From assembly GCF_009649815.1 (NCBI RefSeq), contig NZ_WJIC01000010.1:1-64000 (forward strand): a DNA stretch of 64,000 nucleotides, written 5' to 3'. A model generated the notes under the pieces. It had not been told where the DNA came from. It saw only the letters and a program-made list of their open reading frames with translations, and ran no database searches. Origin of the DNA: Nocardia sp. SYP-A9097. GTDB taxonomy: Bacteria > Actinomycetota > Actinomycetes > Mycobacteriales > Mycobacteriaceae. Below, one piece after another: positions 32,392-41,661 of this stretch; the stretch's first letter is position 1, and every line of letters begins with the position of its first letter. A program made the position numbers and the translations under genes.

Positions 32392-35300
32392 TCAGGCGAA
32401 GAGGCGGGATGCCAGGTCTTCGGTGAGGATTTCGTAGGACTCGGATTCGCGGTTGTACCACCAGGTGAGGTCGCCGGGTTGGGGGCGGCCTGCGGCTTGG
32501 ACGGCTCGGGTGGAGGGGCGGAAGGTGGAGCTGCGGGGGATGTCGGGGACTACGTGGATGAGGTCGGGGCGTTGGGCGGGGGCCAGGGCTCGCAGGGCCT
32601 CGGTGACGTCTTTCGGGGTGAGGCGCAGACCTTCTCGGATGCTGATGGCCGCTACCGCGAGGGTGCGGTCGCCTGCCGGGAGGCCGTAGGCCACTTCCAT
32701 GTCGATGGCGGTGATGTCGTTGAGGACGTCGATGATCGGCTGGGTGAAGACGGGGCCTCGGGGGGTGCGGATAACCGTGTCGCGTCGGTCGATCAGCCAG
32801 TAGTCGCCGTCGCTGTCGCGGCGGAAGAGGTTTTCGGTCGGCATCCAGGCGTCGCCGGGGGTGAAGACGCCGCGCAGGCCGCCCGCGGAGAGGTCGACGG
32901 TATCGGAGGCGGTGCCGACGAGGATGCCCACCTCGTTGTCGGCGCAGCGGCGCGCGAAACCCGACTCCTCGACCTGGATTTCACCGGTGGCGGGGTCGTA
33001 GGCGATGAGTTCGACCTTGGCGGTGCCGGGGACCGGGCGGCCCTTGGAGCCGATCTTCGCGCCGGAGACATTGGCCAGCACCACATCTCCCTCGATGGAG
33101 GCATAGAACTCGAGGACGCGGGCGGGCGCGAAACGTTCCTGGGTGCGCCGCCACAGGCCCGCGGGCATACCGGAGCCGATGAACAGGCGAATCGGATGCG
33201 GGTGGCCGTTGGGGAAGGGGTCGGCGTCGAGGATGTCGCGCAGCATGGTCCAGGTGTAGGTGACCACGGTGACGCCGTAGCGGTGCACCTCCGCCGCGAA
33301 CTGCGCCGGCTCGAGCGAACGGGCCAGCGCGATCCGGCTGCCACCGGCCACCGCCCCGCCGAGACTGACCAGCAGACCGGACGAATGATGCAGGGGCGCA
33401 AGGCAGTAGATGGTATCGCGGCGACCGAGGTCGGCGGCGGAGGCGGTGCCGAAGGCCGAGAGCGCCCAGCGGTGATTGGTCACGTATTTGATATCGAAGT
33501 GGTCGCCGGTGCCGGTCACCAGAATGAACGCCAACTCGCGGGCCAGGCCCGGATTGGGCTGATACCAGGCGGGCAGGGTGACCTGTGCGGGATCGATCCG
33601 CTCCAGATCGGTGACATCGCTTCCGGCCGGAATGTCCAGGCCGCGTGTCTGACCGCCGCCGAGCACCAGCACGCGGGTGCCGGTGGCGGCCGCGTCCCGC
33701 AGGTTCTCCGGATCCGCGATGAGCAGTTTCGTCCCGGTCAGCTCGACGATCTTGGTCAATTCGCTTCCGGGAGCGAGCAATACCGCGACCGCGCCGAGCC
33801 GCGACAGCGCGGCAATGGCGACCATGGCACTGGGCCGGGTCTCCATGACCACACCGACCCGGGTGGCCGGGCGCACGCCGACCGAGATGAGTCCGCGCAC
33901 CACATTGTCGATGCGCTGATTCACCGCGAAGTGCGTGTGCACGCGATCCTCGAAAAGGAAAGCCTCCCGGTCGGGTCCGCTCCCGGCCTGTTCGGAGAGC
34001 AAGCGGCCCAGCGAGATTCGGGTGTGCGGCTGGATCATGCCGAGCCGGGTGAGTCGTGGCAGCGCGCGTGCCGCCTCACCGGTCAATTCGACTGTGCCGC
34101 GCAGGGTTTGGCCGGCGACGCCCTCGATGGTCTTACCGAGCCCCGCCCCCGCCTCGGCCAGGCTGCCGACGGCGTGCACGGCGCGGGTGAGCCCGGTGCT
34201 CGGCCCCTTGCGCGCCACCTCCTGACTCATGGGCACGACCTGCGGCGGCAGTTCGCCGCGCTCGCTGAGCCAGTTCACCCAGTCGCGGACCACGGGCCAG
34301 GTATTCCTGGTGGCGCTGGAGCCCGAGACGAGGCCGAAATGCCCTGCCACCACGCTGGTTTCGTACACTTCGGCATTGGGTGCGGCGCGCACGATCCCGC
34401 GTACGGCGGCGGGCTGGCCGATATCGTCGACCTCGCCGACGAAGGCCAGAATCGGGCATTTCAAATCGGCGAGCGAGATGGGCTGGTCACGAATGACGAA
34501 GCCGCCCAGCATCATTCGATTGTGTTTGATGAACTGCCGGAGCAGATCGGTGAGCGCGGGCCCCGGATAGCCGAGCCAGCCGTCCGCCTCGAGGAAGCGT
34601 CGCTGCCGCTCCTTGGGCAACAGGGCCTCACGGTCGTGCAGCTGGCGCAGGAAGTCGATGCGCGCCTTGGCGGTCTTGACCGGATCCAGGGCCTGAAAGC
34701 CGAGGCGCACCATGGAATCGGTAATGGGCAGCCGGTTCAGCACATGGTCGGCGAGGAAGTCCACCGCGCCGGAGGCGACACCGTAGGGAATACCGAACGG
34801 AATGCCCGCGACCGCATCCACCGGACTGCCGAACGTGACAATGGATTCCACACCATTACCGTGCCGGTAGGCGGCGGTCTGGTAGGCGAACATGCCACCC
34901 TGCGAGTACCCCATGAGATGCACACCGCGCCCGGTCAATTCGTTGACCGTATCGATGGCGCTGCTGACGGCGAGGACGTGATCGGCGAGATCGCGATCCC
35001 AGCCGCCCTCCTCGGTGGTGGGTGAGCCGAAATCGACCACCCAGCAATCGATTCCGGCGGCATTCAGAATGCCGACGGCGCCGTCGGCGGCATTCACATC
35101 CCAGATCTCCGCGGTGACCATGATCGGCGGCACCAACATCACAACCGGCCGGTCGGTTCCCGTGGCATCCGGGAAGTAATGCCGCAGCCGATACATACGC
35201 TTACGCTCGGCGATCTCATACGGCGAGGATTCGATCTCGTGAACCAGTCCCCCGAACCGGATCACCTCGAGTCCATTCCGGGCGGTCGCCATCAGGCGTC

Positions 35301-35409
35301 GCATCGGCCCCACAACGGACTTCGTATTGAATTCCACGGCTTCGCTCCCAGACATAATCCGCTCGTGACCTGCGTCATCCGCCCCAACGCGTCCTGATGA
35401 GCTTGCCAT
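32392..35409 (-). CDS. Bifunctional alpha/beta-hydrolase (lipase-like) and acyl-CoA synthetase-like protein (Rv1683 type)
   Basis: 1005 residues. The N-terminal half is an alpha/beta hydrolase related to PHA synthases: oxyanion region PVVMLVPPIMVTAEIWDV, nucleophile elbow GYSQGG, then LAFVGEVDDIGQP and VVAGHFG for the acidic and His positions. The C-terminal half is an AMP-binding enzyme with a degenerate P-loop (ILVTGTGDHFDIKYVTN), YCLAPLHHSSGLLVSLG, EFYASIEGDVVLANVSG and DRRDTVIRTPRGPVF. This matches M. tuberculosis Rv1683, an essential-type bifunctional acyl-CoA synthase/lipase linked to triacylglycerol. The unusual adenylation motifs make ligase chemistry less certain. ATG 35355 is an alternative start. 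Confidence 0.88.
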   Translation of the reverse strand: MASSSGRVGADDAGHERIMSGSEAVEFNTKSVVGPMRRLMATARNGLEVIRFGGLVHEIESSPYEIAERKRMYRLRHYFPDATGTDRPVVMLVPPIMVTAEIWDVNAADGAVGILNAAGIDCWVVDFGSPTTEEGGWDRDLADHVLAVSSAIDTVNELTGRGVHLMGYSQGGMFAYQTAAYRHGNGVESIVTFGSPVDAVAGIPFGIPYGVASGAVDFLADHVLNRLPITDSMVRLGFQALDPVKTAKARIDFLRQLHDREALLPKERQRRFLEADGWLGYPGPALTDLLRQFIKHNRMMLGGFVIRDQPISLADLKCPILAFVGEVDDIGQPAAVRGIVRAAPNAEVYETSVVAGHFGLVSGSSATRNTWPVVRDWVNWLSERGELPPQVVPMSQEVARKGPSTGLTRAVHAVGSLAEAGAGLGKTIEGVAGQTLRGTVELTGEAARALPRLTRLGMIQPHTRISLGRLLSEQAGSGPDREAFLFEDRVHTHFAVNQRIDNVVRGLISVGVRPATRVGVVMETRPSAMVAIAALSRLGAVAVLLAPGSELTKIVELTGTKLLIADPENLRDAAATGTRVLVLGGGQTRGLDIPAGSDVTDLERIDPAQVTLPAWYQPNPGLARELAFILVTGTGDHFDIKYVTNHRWALSAFGTASAADLGRRDTIYCLAPLHHSSGLLVSLGGAVAGGSRIALARSLEPAQFAAEVHRYGVTVVTYTWTMLRDILDADPFPNGHPHPIRLFIGSGMPAGLWRRTQERFAPARVLEFYASIEGDVVLANVSGAKIGSKGRPVPGTAKVELIAYDPATGEIQVEESGFARRCADNEVGILVGTASDTVDLSAGGLRGVFTPGDAWMPTENLFRRDSDGDYWLIDRRDTVIRTPRGPVFTQPIIDVLNDITAIDMEVAYGLPAGDRTLAVAAISIREGLRLTPKDVTEALRALAPAQRPDLIHVVPDIPRSSTFRPSTRAVQAAGRPQPGDLTWWYNRESESYEILTEDLASRLFA

Positions 35410-35834
35410 AGAGCCACCCTATCGCGTGGGCGCTGTGATCAGCACCATGCGAGCACACCTCCGGGCGCGGCGAATATTACGAACAGCCCGGTCGGTTCAG
35501 CTATTTTTGTGAAGCTGCGAATACCGAGATCATCCGGGGCGCCCGGCCGGTCAGCACGCTGGTCGAATACTTCATCGAAACGCCTGCGAACGCACGATTG
35601 CGAGGGCGCGAAGCCGCGACACTCCGGCGATAGCAATGCAACAGACATCATGTTTATGCATTTCGCTGCGCATCCGTGACCTGGCGCCCTACGATCGATA
35701 TCGCTGGAACGCACTGTCGCGCTTGTCTTTTCACTCACATGTCTAGTTTCCGCAGGCCCTTACCCGGCCTGCTCTATCGCCGTGGATTCCACCGCCTGCA
35801 CCGCGCGGTGGCCCTTCGAGGTGAGGACCGCAGC
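35410..35834. other. Long intergenic region upstream of the 2-methylisoborneol operon
   Basis: 425 bases without a convincing gene. It holds AT-richer patches (ATTACGAACAG and GTTTATGCATTTCG) and an ATGCA...TGCAT inverted repeat around 35634-35660. A TTGTCT (35723)/TAGTTT (35744) pair is spaced at only 15 bases, a poor promoter candidate. GAGGTGAGGA precedes the encapsulin ATG. It presumably contains the operon promoter and regulator sites. Confidence 0.5.
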
Positions 35835-37241
35835 ATGACCATTGAAATGCCCCTCCAGACCGACAACCACCAGCGCAAAACCCTCAGCACCTCCGCCGCC
35901 AGTCAGCTGGCGCACACCACCAAATCCGAACCCCAGATGCAGGGCATCAGCTCCCGCTGGCTGACCCGCAACCTGCCGTGGACCCCGGTCAAGGGTGGTG
36001 TCTACCGCGTCAATCGCCGCCTCACCCACACCGTCGGAAATGGTGAAGTCGAGTTCATCATCAATGGCCCGCACGCCCGGGTCATTCCACTCGAACTGCA
36101 GGAGCTGCCGCAGCTGCGCGGCTTCGACGACGAAGAGGTGTTGTCCACCGTCTCGCAGCGCTTCGAACAGCGAGATCTGCCGCCCGGCACCGTAGTTGCC
36201 GAATTCGGCAATCCGATGGATCAGGTGCTGCTGATCGTGCACGGCAAGCTGAGCAAGATGGGCACCGGCGAATACGGTGAGACCACCAAGCTCGGCATGC
36301 TCGCCGGCGGCGACCACTACGGCGATGAGACCCTCGTCGATCCGGCCGCCATCTGGCCGGTCACCATCAAGACCGTCACACCCACCACCATGCTGGTGCT
36401 CACCCGCCAGTCCCTCGATCAGCTCAATGATCAAATCCCCGCCCTGCGAGAGCATTTGGCCGCGGTGGCCAGCCTGCCCGCGGCACCACAGAACAAGTAC
36501 GGCGAGGCCGAGATCGTGGTCGCCTCCGGTCACTCCGGTGAGCCCCTGCTCGACGGCACCTTCGTCGACTACGACGATCAGCCCCGCGAATACGAACTCA
36601 GCCTGGGCCAGAGCGTATTGCGGGTGCACACCCGCGTCGCCGATCTGTTCAACGATCCGATGGATCAGATCGAACAGCAGTTGCGCCTGACCATCGAGGC
36701 CATGTACGAGCGCCGCGAATACGACCTGGTGAACAATCCCGACTTCGGGCTGCTCAATAATTGCGATCTCAAGCAGCGCATCTACACCGAGTCCGGCCCG
36801 CCGACCCCGGACGATATGGACGAACTGCTCAGCATGCGGCGCAGCACGAAACTCTTTCTGGCACACCCGAAAGCGATCGCCGCGTTCGGCCGCGAATGCA
36901 GTAAGCGCGGCATCTACCCGGATCCGGTGGAGGTGGACGGCCATCGCGTGCCCGCATGGCGCGGCGTGCCGATCTTCCCGTGCGGGAAGATCCCGGTGAG
37001 CGATACCCAGACCACGTCCATCATGGCCATGCGCACCGGTGAGAAGGATCAGGGCGTCATCGGCCTGCACCAGACCGGAATTCCGGACGAGTACGAACCC
37101 AGCCTGAATGTGCGGTTCAAGGGCATCGACGACCAGTCGATCATCTCGTACCTGGTCAGCTGCTACTACTCGGCCGCCGTCCTGGTCCCCGACGCGCTCG
37201 GCATTCTCGACAATGTGCTGGTCGCCCGTCAGTCCGACTGA
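35835..37241 (+). CDS. Family 2B encapsulin shell protein with inserted cyclic-nucleotide-binding domain (EshA-like)
   Basis: 468 residues. The N-terminal arm and start of an HK97-type fold (about 30-90) are interrupted by a Crp-type cNMP-binding fold (about 91-212: PPGTVVAEFGNPMDQVLLIVHGKLSKMG, then the GGDHYGDETLVDP cassette). The shell fold resumes and ends QSIISYLVSCYYSAAVLVPDALGILDNVLVARQ. These proteins self-assemble into capsids that enclose 2-methylisoborneol synthase (established in Streptomyces). The phosphate-binding cassette lacks the usual Arg-Ser/Thr-Ala (here IWPVTIKT), so nucleotide binding is doubtful. It is first of four tightly packed genes, followed after 12 bases by the synthase. 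ATG 35835 has GAGGTGAGGA upstream. Confidence 0.92.
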   Translation: MTIEMPLQTDNHQRKTLSTSAASQLAHTTKSEPQMQGISSRWLTRNLPWTPVKGGVYRVNRRLTHTVGNGEVEFIINGPHARVIPLELQELPQLRGFDDEEVLSTVSQRFEQRDLPPGTVVAEFGNPMDQVLLIVHGKLSKMGTGEYGETTKLGMLAGGDHYGDETLVDPAAIWPVTIKTVTPTTMLVLTRQSLDQLNDQIPALREHLAAVASLPAAPQNKYGEAEIVVASGHSGEPLLDGTFVDYDDQPREYELSLGQSVLRVHTRVADLFNDPMDQIEQQLRLTIEAMYERREYDLVNNPDFGLLNNCDLKQRIYTESGPPTPDDMDELLSMRRSTKLFLAHPKAIAAFGRECSKRGIYPDPVEVDGHRVPAWRGVPIFPCGKIPVSDTQTTSIMAMRTGEKDQGVIGLHQTGIPDEYEPSLNVRFKGIDDQSIISYLVSCYYSAAVLVPDALGILDNVLVARQSD

Positions 37242-37253
37242 TCGGGGCGGACC

Positions 37254-38936
37254 ATGTCGGTGCTGTCCCGCGCCGCCGCGCCGCCCGCCACCCACGAGGT
37301 GGCGGCGGCCGTCGCCGCCCTGCTGAAATCCTTCGATCCGAACGCGCCGTCCCGGCTGGCATTTCCGGAGACACCGGAAAGCCAAGGCGCACTGGATGAT
37401 CCACGCTTGGGTGAATCGGATGCGGCCGAGACGCATCTGCCGCCCAAGCGGCTACTCGGTCCCATGGGGTTGGGGTCCGCGAGCCTACTGGTGAATCTGC
37501 CCGCCGCCGAGGCGATCGCGGGCGTCGCCGAGCAGGCGACCCATCCGGTCACACCCGCCGGTGGCGCGGTGCCCGCCCTGCGGCCCGCACCACCGACCCC
37601 CGGTGTGGGACAGCCACTTCGCCCCGTGCCCCGCGCGAACAGCGCCGGGCGGGTGCCCACGCCGCCCACCACACCACGGGCGGCACCGAAATCCGCCGGA
37701 CCGGCCCAACCGGCCGGCGGCGGGCGAATACCGCAGGGCCCCAGCGGACTCGGAGCTCTGTCGGCCGCCCGGCGAACAGCGTCATCCGGTTCAGCGGTCG
37801 CGGCTGCCCCCGCGACCGCTCCCCCGGAGACATCCACCCCGGTTGCCCCGCCGGCGGCCTCCGACACCGCGGGCGTTGCCACACGAGCGATTACCCACGG
37901 CCCCAGCGGAATCGGCACCACCACGGTGCGGCGGGAGCGCAAGGCCGGCCAGGCGATTCCACCGCTGTACTGCCCACCGCCGGTGCGTGACAATCCGGAG
38001 CTGGGTGCGGCGGTGAATGTCGGAATCCTGGCCTGGGCCAAGGAGATCGGACTGTACGAGGGCCGCCTGGACGAACTCCGCAAGGCGGATTTCGGGCGGT
38101 TGATCATGCTCGCGCATCCGGATTGCGATGATGCGGACCGGCTGCTGGCCGTGGCCAAGTGCGCCGTCTCGGAGTGGTCGGTGGACGACTACTACTGCGA
38201 GGAGGACGCCAGCGATATCGCACCGGACGGTTCGCACTCCAGCGCCGCGGCGGAATTGGGGCCCCGGCTCGAATTGGCCGCCGCGGCAATGGATCCGGCG
38301 CATCTGCCGGTGCGGTACCAGGTTTCGGTGGAGGCGGCCATGCAGAGTGACCCGATTCTGCGGGCCTTCCGTACCTCCTTCGAACACCTGTCGCGCTTCG
38401 CCTCCCCCGCCCAGGTCGCCCGGCTGCGCACCGAGATCGCGGGCTGGTTCATCGCACTCGGCGCGGAGGCGGGCTGGCGCGGGGCCGGGCGGATGCCACC
38501 GGTCTGGGAGTACCTGCTCAATCGCCAGCCACACAGCTTCCTGCCGTGCATGGCACCCATCGACGCGGTCGGCGGCTATGAACTGCCCGCGGCCGAGTAC
38601 ACCGATCCACGGGTGCGGCGGGTGGTCACCACCGCGGCGCTGGCCAGTCAGATGGTGAACGATCTCTACTCGATGGCGCGTGAAGACCTCTCCGGTGGAA
38701 GGGAATTCAACCTCCCCACGGTGCTCGCGGCCGAGGAGAAGTGCTCGCGCTCGGAGGCGGTACAGCGCACCGCCGACGTGCACGACGAACTGGTACACCG
38801 CTTCGAGGCCGAGGCGGGGGCACTCGCCGCCACCGGCTCCCCCGAACTGCGCCGCTTCCTCGGCGGACTGTGGGCCTGGATGGGCGGAAACCGCGCCTGG
38901 CACGCCGGCAGCCGCCGCTACAACGAAAGTAACTGA
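37254..38936 (+). CDS. 2-Methylisoborneol synthase with long disordered cargo-loading N-terminus
   Basis: 560 residues. The C-terminal class I terpene cyclase (from about 235) cyclises 2-methylgeranyl diphosphate to 2-methylisoborneol. The acidic motif is DDYYCEE (311-317), the NSE/DTE motif NDLYSMARE (469-477), and the end is the RRY typical of the family. The first 230 residues are Pro/Ala-rich and look disordered. They contain three similar motifs, LGPMGLGS (68), QGPSGLGA (161) and HGPSGIGT (215), matching the kind of targeting segment known to load this enzyme into the encapsulin shell. GGGG precedes ATG 37254. Confidence 0.95.
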   Translation: MSVLSRAAAPPATHEVAAAVAALLKSFDPNAPSRLAFPETPESQGALDDPRLGESDAAETHLPPKRLLGPMGLGSASLLVNLPAAEAIAGVAEQATHPVTPAGGAVPALRPAPPTPGVGQPLRPVPRANSAGRVPTPPTTPRAAPKSAGPAQPAGGGRIPQGPSGLGALSAARRTASSGSAVAAAPATAPPETSTPVAPPAASDTAGVATRAITHGPSGIGTTTVRRERKAGQAIPPLYCPPPVRDNPELGAAVNVGILAWAKEIGLYEGRLDELRKADFGRLIMLAHPDCDDADRLLAVAKCAVSEWSVDDYYCEEDASDIAPDGSHSSAAAELGPRLELAAAAMDPAHLPVRYQVSVEAAMQSDPILRAFRTSFEHLSRFASPAQVARLRTEIAGWFIALGAEAGWRGAGRMPPVWEYLLNRQPHSFLPCMAPIDAVGGYELPAAEYTDPRVRRVVTTAALASQMVNDLYSMAREDLSGGREFNLPTVLAAEEKCSRSEAVQRTADVHDELVHRFEAEAGALAATGSPELRRFLGGLWAWMGGNRAWHAGSRRYNESN

Positions 38937-38990
38937 GCTACACGGTTTTCGCCCCTGCATCGGCATCGATCAAGCGAGAGGACGATTATC

Positions 38991-39860
38991 ATGACCGCGT
39001 TGCACCCCCAGACCGAGGTCTTACGCACCGACTACCAGAAGTCGGTCGCCGCCTATTGGAACAACAATCCGAACGATGATCGCGTGAATACCGTGCTCGG
39101 CGAGGTGGACGGGCTCTACCACCATCACTACGGCATCGGCGCGCCCGACCTCTCCGTGCTCGAAGGCCCCGAGGACACCCGCCAGAAACGCCTGGTGCAG
39201 GAGCTGCACCGCCTCGAAACCGCGCAGGCCGATCTGCTGCTCGATCATCTCGGCGATGTGCGCCCGGGAGACAGCCTCATGGACGGCGGCTCCGGACGCG
39301 GCGGCACCAGCTTCATGGCCAATCAGCGCTTCGGTTGCCGGATGGACGGTGTCACCATCTCCGAGTACCAGGCCGGATTCGCCAATGAGCAGGCGCACGA
39401 GCGCGGCGTCACCGACAAGGTGCGGTTCCATTTCAAGAATATGCTCGACACCGGTTTCGACACCGGCTCCAAACGTGGCATCTGGACCAATGAAACCACC
39501 ATGTACGTGGACCTTTTCGAACTCTTCGCCGAGTTCTCCCGACTGCTGGAGCCGGGCGGGCGGTACGTCTGCATCACCGGCTGCTCCAATGATGTGTTCG
39601 GTGCGCGCTCGGCCTCGGTGAGTTGGATCGACGCGCACTACGGCTGCAATATCCATCCGCGCAGCGAGTACTTCAAGGCCATGGCCGCGAACAATCTGGT
39701 GCCGGTCTCGGTCACCGATCTGACGCCCGACACCATCCCGTACTGGGAGCTGCGCACCCACTCCGAGCTGGCCACCGGCGTGGAAAAACCCTTCCTGAAC
39801 TCGTACAAGGAGGGCAGCTTCCAATACCTGTTGATCGCCGCCGATAAGGTAGAACGGTGA
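38991..39860 (+). CDS. Geranyl diphosphate 2-C-methyltransferase
   Basis: 289 residues. SAM-dependent enzyme that methylates C2 of geranyl diphosphate to give 2-methylgeranyl diphosphate, the synthase substrate. Visible blocks are YQKSVAAYWNNNPNDDRVN, GEVDGLYHHHYGIG (the diphosphate/metal region), LMDGGSGRGGTSFMANQRFG (SAM motif I), GVTISEYQAGFAN and WTNETTMYVDLFELFAEFSRLL. The length is normal for the family. AGAGGA lies eight bases before ATG 38991, after a 54-base spacer from the synthase gene. Its stop overlaps the IPP isomerase start (GTGA). Confidence 0.95.
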   Translation: MTALHPQTEVLRTDYQKSVAAYWNNNPNDDRVNTVLGEVDGLYHHHYGIGAPDLSVLEGPEDTRQKRLVQELHRLETAQADLLLDHLGDVRPGDSLMDGGSGRGGTSFMANQRFGCRMDGVTISEYQAGFANEQAHERGVTDKVRFHFKNMLDTGFDTGSKRGIWTNETTMYVDLFELFAEFSRLLEPGGRYVCITGCSNDVFGARSASVSWIDAHYGCNIHPRSEYFKAMAANNLVPVSVTDLTPDTIPYWELRTHSELATGVEKPFLNSYKEGSFQYLLIAADKVER

Positions 39861-40426
39861 CCGACACTCTCGACACCCCCGACGCCGCGGCGGCGGTCGA
39901 TCGCGAAACCCTGCTCGTCGAGCTGGTGGACGTGCAGGGTCGCGCGACCGGATCGCTGGCGGTGGCGGCGGCCCACACCGCGCCCGGACAGCTGCACCGG
40001 GCGTTCTCGGTACTGCTCTTCGACGACAGCGGACAGGTGCTGCTGCAGCAGCGCGCGGGCATCAAAACACGGTTCCCGCTGCTGTGGACCAACACCTGCT
40101 GCGGGCATCCCGCACCCGGGCAATCGGTGATCGAGGCCGCGGCCAAGCGCCTGCGCGAGGAAATGGGCCTCACCGCCGACCTGACCGAGGCCGGCACCTT
40201 CAGCTATCAGGCCGCCGATCCGGCCACCGGCCGCGTCGAGCACGAATTCGACCATGTCGTGCTCGGCCGCATCGGAACCGCCGCGCCCGAACCGAATCCG
40301 GCCGAGGTCGCCGAGACCATGTGGGTGAGCATCGAAGAACTGCGCACCGCCATGACCGCCGTCCCCACCGGTTACACCCCGTGGCTCGCCCAGGTCCTCG
40401 ATATCGCCGACCGCAACCGCCCCTGA
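39857..40426 (+). CDS. idi: Isopentenyl-diphosphate delta-isomerase, type 1
   Basis: 189-residue Nudix-fold enzyme that interconverts IPP and DMAPP. Motifs: LHRAFSVLLFDDSGQVLLQQRAG, catalytic Cys in TNTCCGHPAPG, the Nudix-like AAAKRLREEMGL and HEFDHVVLG with the catalytic Glu region (EVAETMWVS). GTG 39857 overlaps the methyltransferase stop, so it is translationally coupled to the 2-methylisoborneol operon, where it would raise the DMAPP supply for geranyl diphosphate. The classic Streptomyces operon has the shell, synthase and methyltransferase; idi is an additional member here. It ends flush against the converging flavohaemoglobin gene. Confidence 0.95.
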   Translation: MTDTLDTPDAAAAVDRETLLVELVDVQGRATGSLAVAAAHTAPGQLHRAFSVLLFDDSGQVLLQQRAGIKTRFPLLWTNTCCGHPAPGQSVIEAAAKRLREEMGLTADLTEAGTFSYQAADPATGRVEHEFDHVVLGRIGTAAPEPNPAEVAETMWVSIEELRTAMTAVPTGYTPWLAQVLDIADRNRP

Positions 40427-41653
40427 CTACGCGGGTGCCAGCAGCCAATCATTGGGTGCGAAGAGTTCGAAATGCACTCTGCCGCTCGGGATTCCGGCGG
40501 CCATGAGCTGACCGCGAACGCTCTGCAGGAAGTTGTTTCCACCGCACAGGTAGAAGTCGGCGTCCTGCGGCAGCTCCACCTGGGCGAGCTCCATCCGGCC
40601 GTGGCCCGAGGTCTGATACCAGGCGCGGAAGTCCGAATCGCCCAGGGCCGCAACCAGATCGGCGACCCGTTCACGGAGTGGGTGGGCGAGCTCCGAATGA
40701 TCCGCGTGCAGGACCAGGGTTCGGCGCTCGCTCGCCGTCGCGACGAGATACTCGAGAATTCCCACCATCGGGGTGGCGCCGATCCCGGCGGAGATCAGCA
40801 CCAGCGGCGTGCCGGCATCCGGGTCGATGGTGAGATCACCGAAGGGCAGCGTGATCGTCAAAAGGTCTCCCACACCGACGGTTTCGTGCAGCCAGGACGA
40901 GACCTCACCCTTCGGCTTGCCGTCGGCCGCGACCAACCGGCGCACGGTGAAGGCCAATCGGTGCGCGCCCGGGCTGTTGATCAGGCTGTACTGGCGCAGC
41001 TGGCGAGCGCCGTCGGGCAGGTCCGCGCCGACCGAAATATATTGTCCGGGCAGGAAATCCGGTAGCGGCTGGGCCGGGTCGGCCGACTCCACGACGAAAG
41101 TGGCCGCGCCGGAGGGATCGTCGATGCGCTGGACCACGCGGGTATCCCGGAATACCTCGCCGGGCGCGACCCCGGCGCCGGCATAGAGCTTGGCCTCCAG
41201 ATCGATGAGCGTGGTCGCCATCAGCCAGTAGACCCGATCCCACGCCGCCGCGACCTCGGCGGTCACCGTCTCCGCACCCAGTACCTCGACAATCGCCGCG
41301 AACAGATGCTCGTGCACAATGTGGTACTCGTCCGCGGTGACGCCGAGCGAGGCGTGCTTATGTCCGATGCGGGACAACAACTCTCGCGGATGCGGTAGCG
41401 CCGGATCGACCAGATGGGTGGCGAAAGTGGCAATCGATGCCGCCAGGGCCCGCTGCTGCGCACCCCGGGTCTGATTACCGCGGTTGAAGCGGTTCCGCAG
41501 CAACTCCGGATGCGCGCTGAACAGCTTGCGATAGAACAGCGCGGTGATCTCATCGATATGCGCCCCGACCAGCGGGAGCGTCGCCCGGATCAGCTCGGCG
41601 TACTCGGCTTCCAGCTCCGGAATCTCGTACGCCGCATCCTGCGTGATGGTCAT
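40427..41653 (-). CDS. hmp: Flavohaemoglobin (nitric oxide dioxygenase)
   Basis: About 408 residues. The globin domain (1-140: YRKLFSAHPELLRNRFN, proximal His region RIGHKHASLGV, then HIVHEHLF) is followed by an FAD-binding ferredoxin-reductase domain (PGQYISVGADLPDGARQLRQYSLINSPG, GEVSSWLHETVGVGD) and an NAD domain (LVLISAGIGATPMVGILEYL, DFYLCGGNNFLQSVRGQL). It converts NO and O2 to nitrate. ATG 41653 follows AGGAGACACC. The NsrR-like repressor gene is eight bases upstream, the textbook arrangement for NO-responsive control. Confidence 0.95.
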   Translation of the reverse strand: MTITQDAAYEIPELEAEYAELIRATLPLVGAHIDEITALFYRKLFSAHPELLRNRFNRGNQTRGAQQRALAASIATFATHLVDPALPHPRELLSRIGHKHASLGVTADEYHIVHEHLFAAIVEVLGAETVTAEVAAAWDRVYWLMATTLIDLEAKLYAGAGVAPGEVFRDTRVVQRIDDPSGAATFVVESADPAQPLPDFLPGQYISVGADLPDGARQLRQYSLINSPGAHRLAFTVRRLVAADGKPKGEVSSWLHETVGVGDLLTITLPFGDLTIDPDAGTPLVLISAGIGATPMVGILEYLVATASERRTLVLHADHSELAHPLRERVADLVAALGDSDFRAWYQTSGHGRMELAQVELPQDADFYLCGGNNFLQSVRGQLMAAGIPSGRVHFELFAPNDWLLAPA

Positions 41654-41661
41654 GGTGTCTC

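Noticed and set aside
32206..35025. 939-codon plus-strand open frame opposite the lipase/acyl-CoA synthetase
   Set aside because: Antisense artefact of codon bias; the minus-strand protein has all the motifs.
35760..37436. 558-codon minus-strand open frame opposite the encapsulin
   Set aside because: Antisense shadow, low-complexity composition, no start signal.
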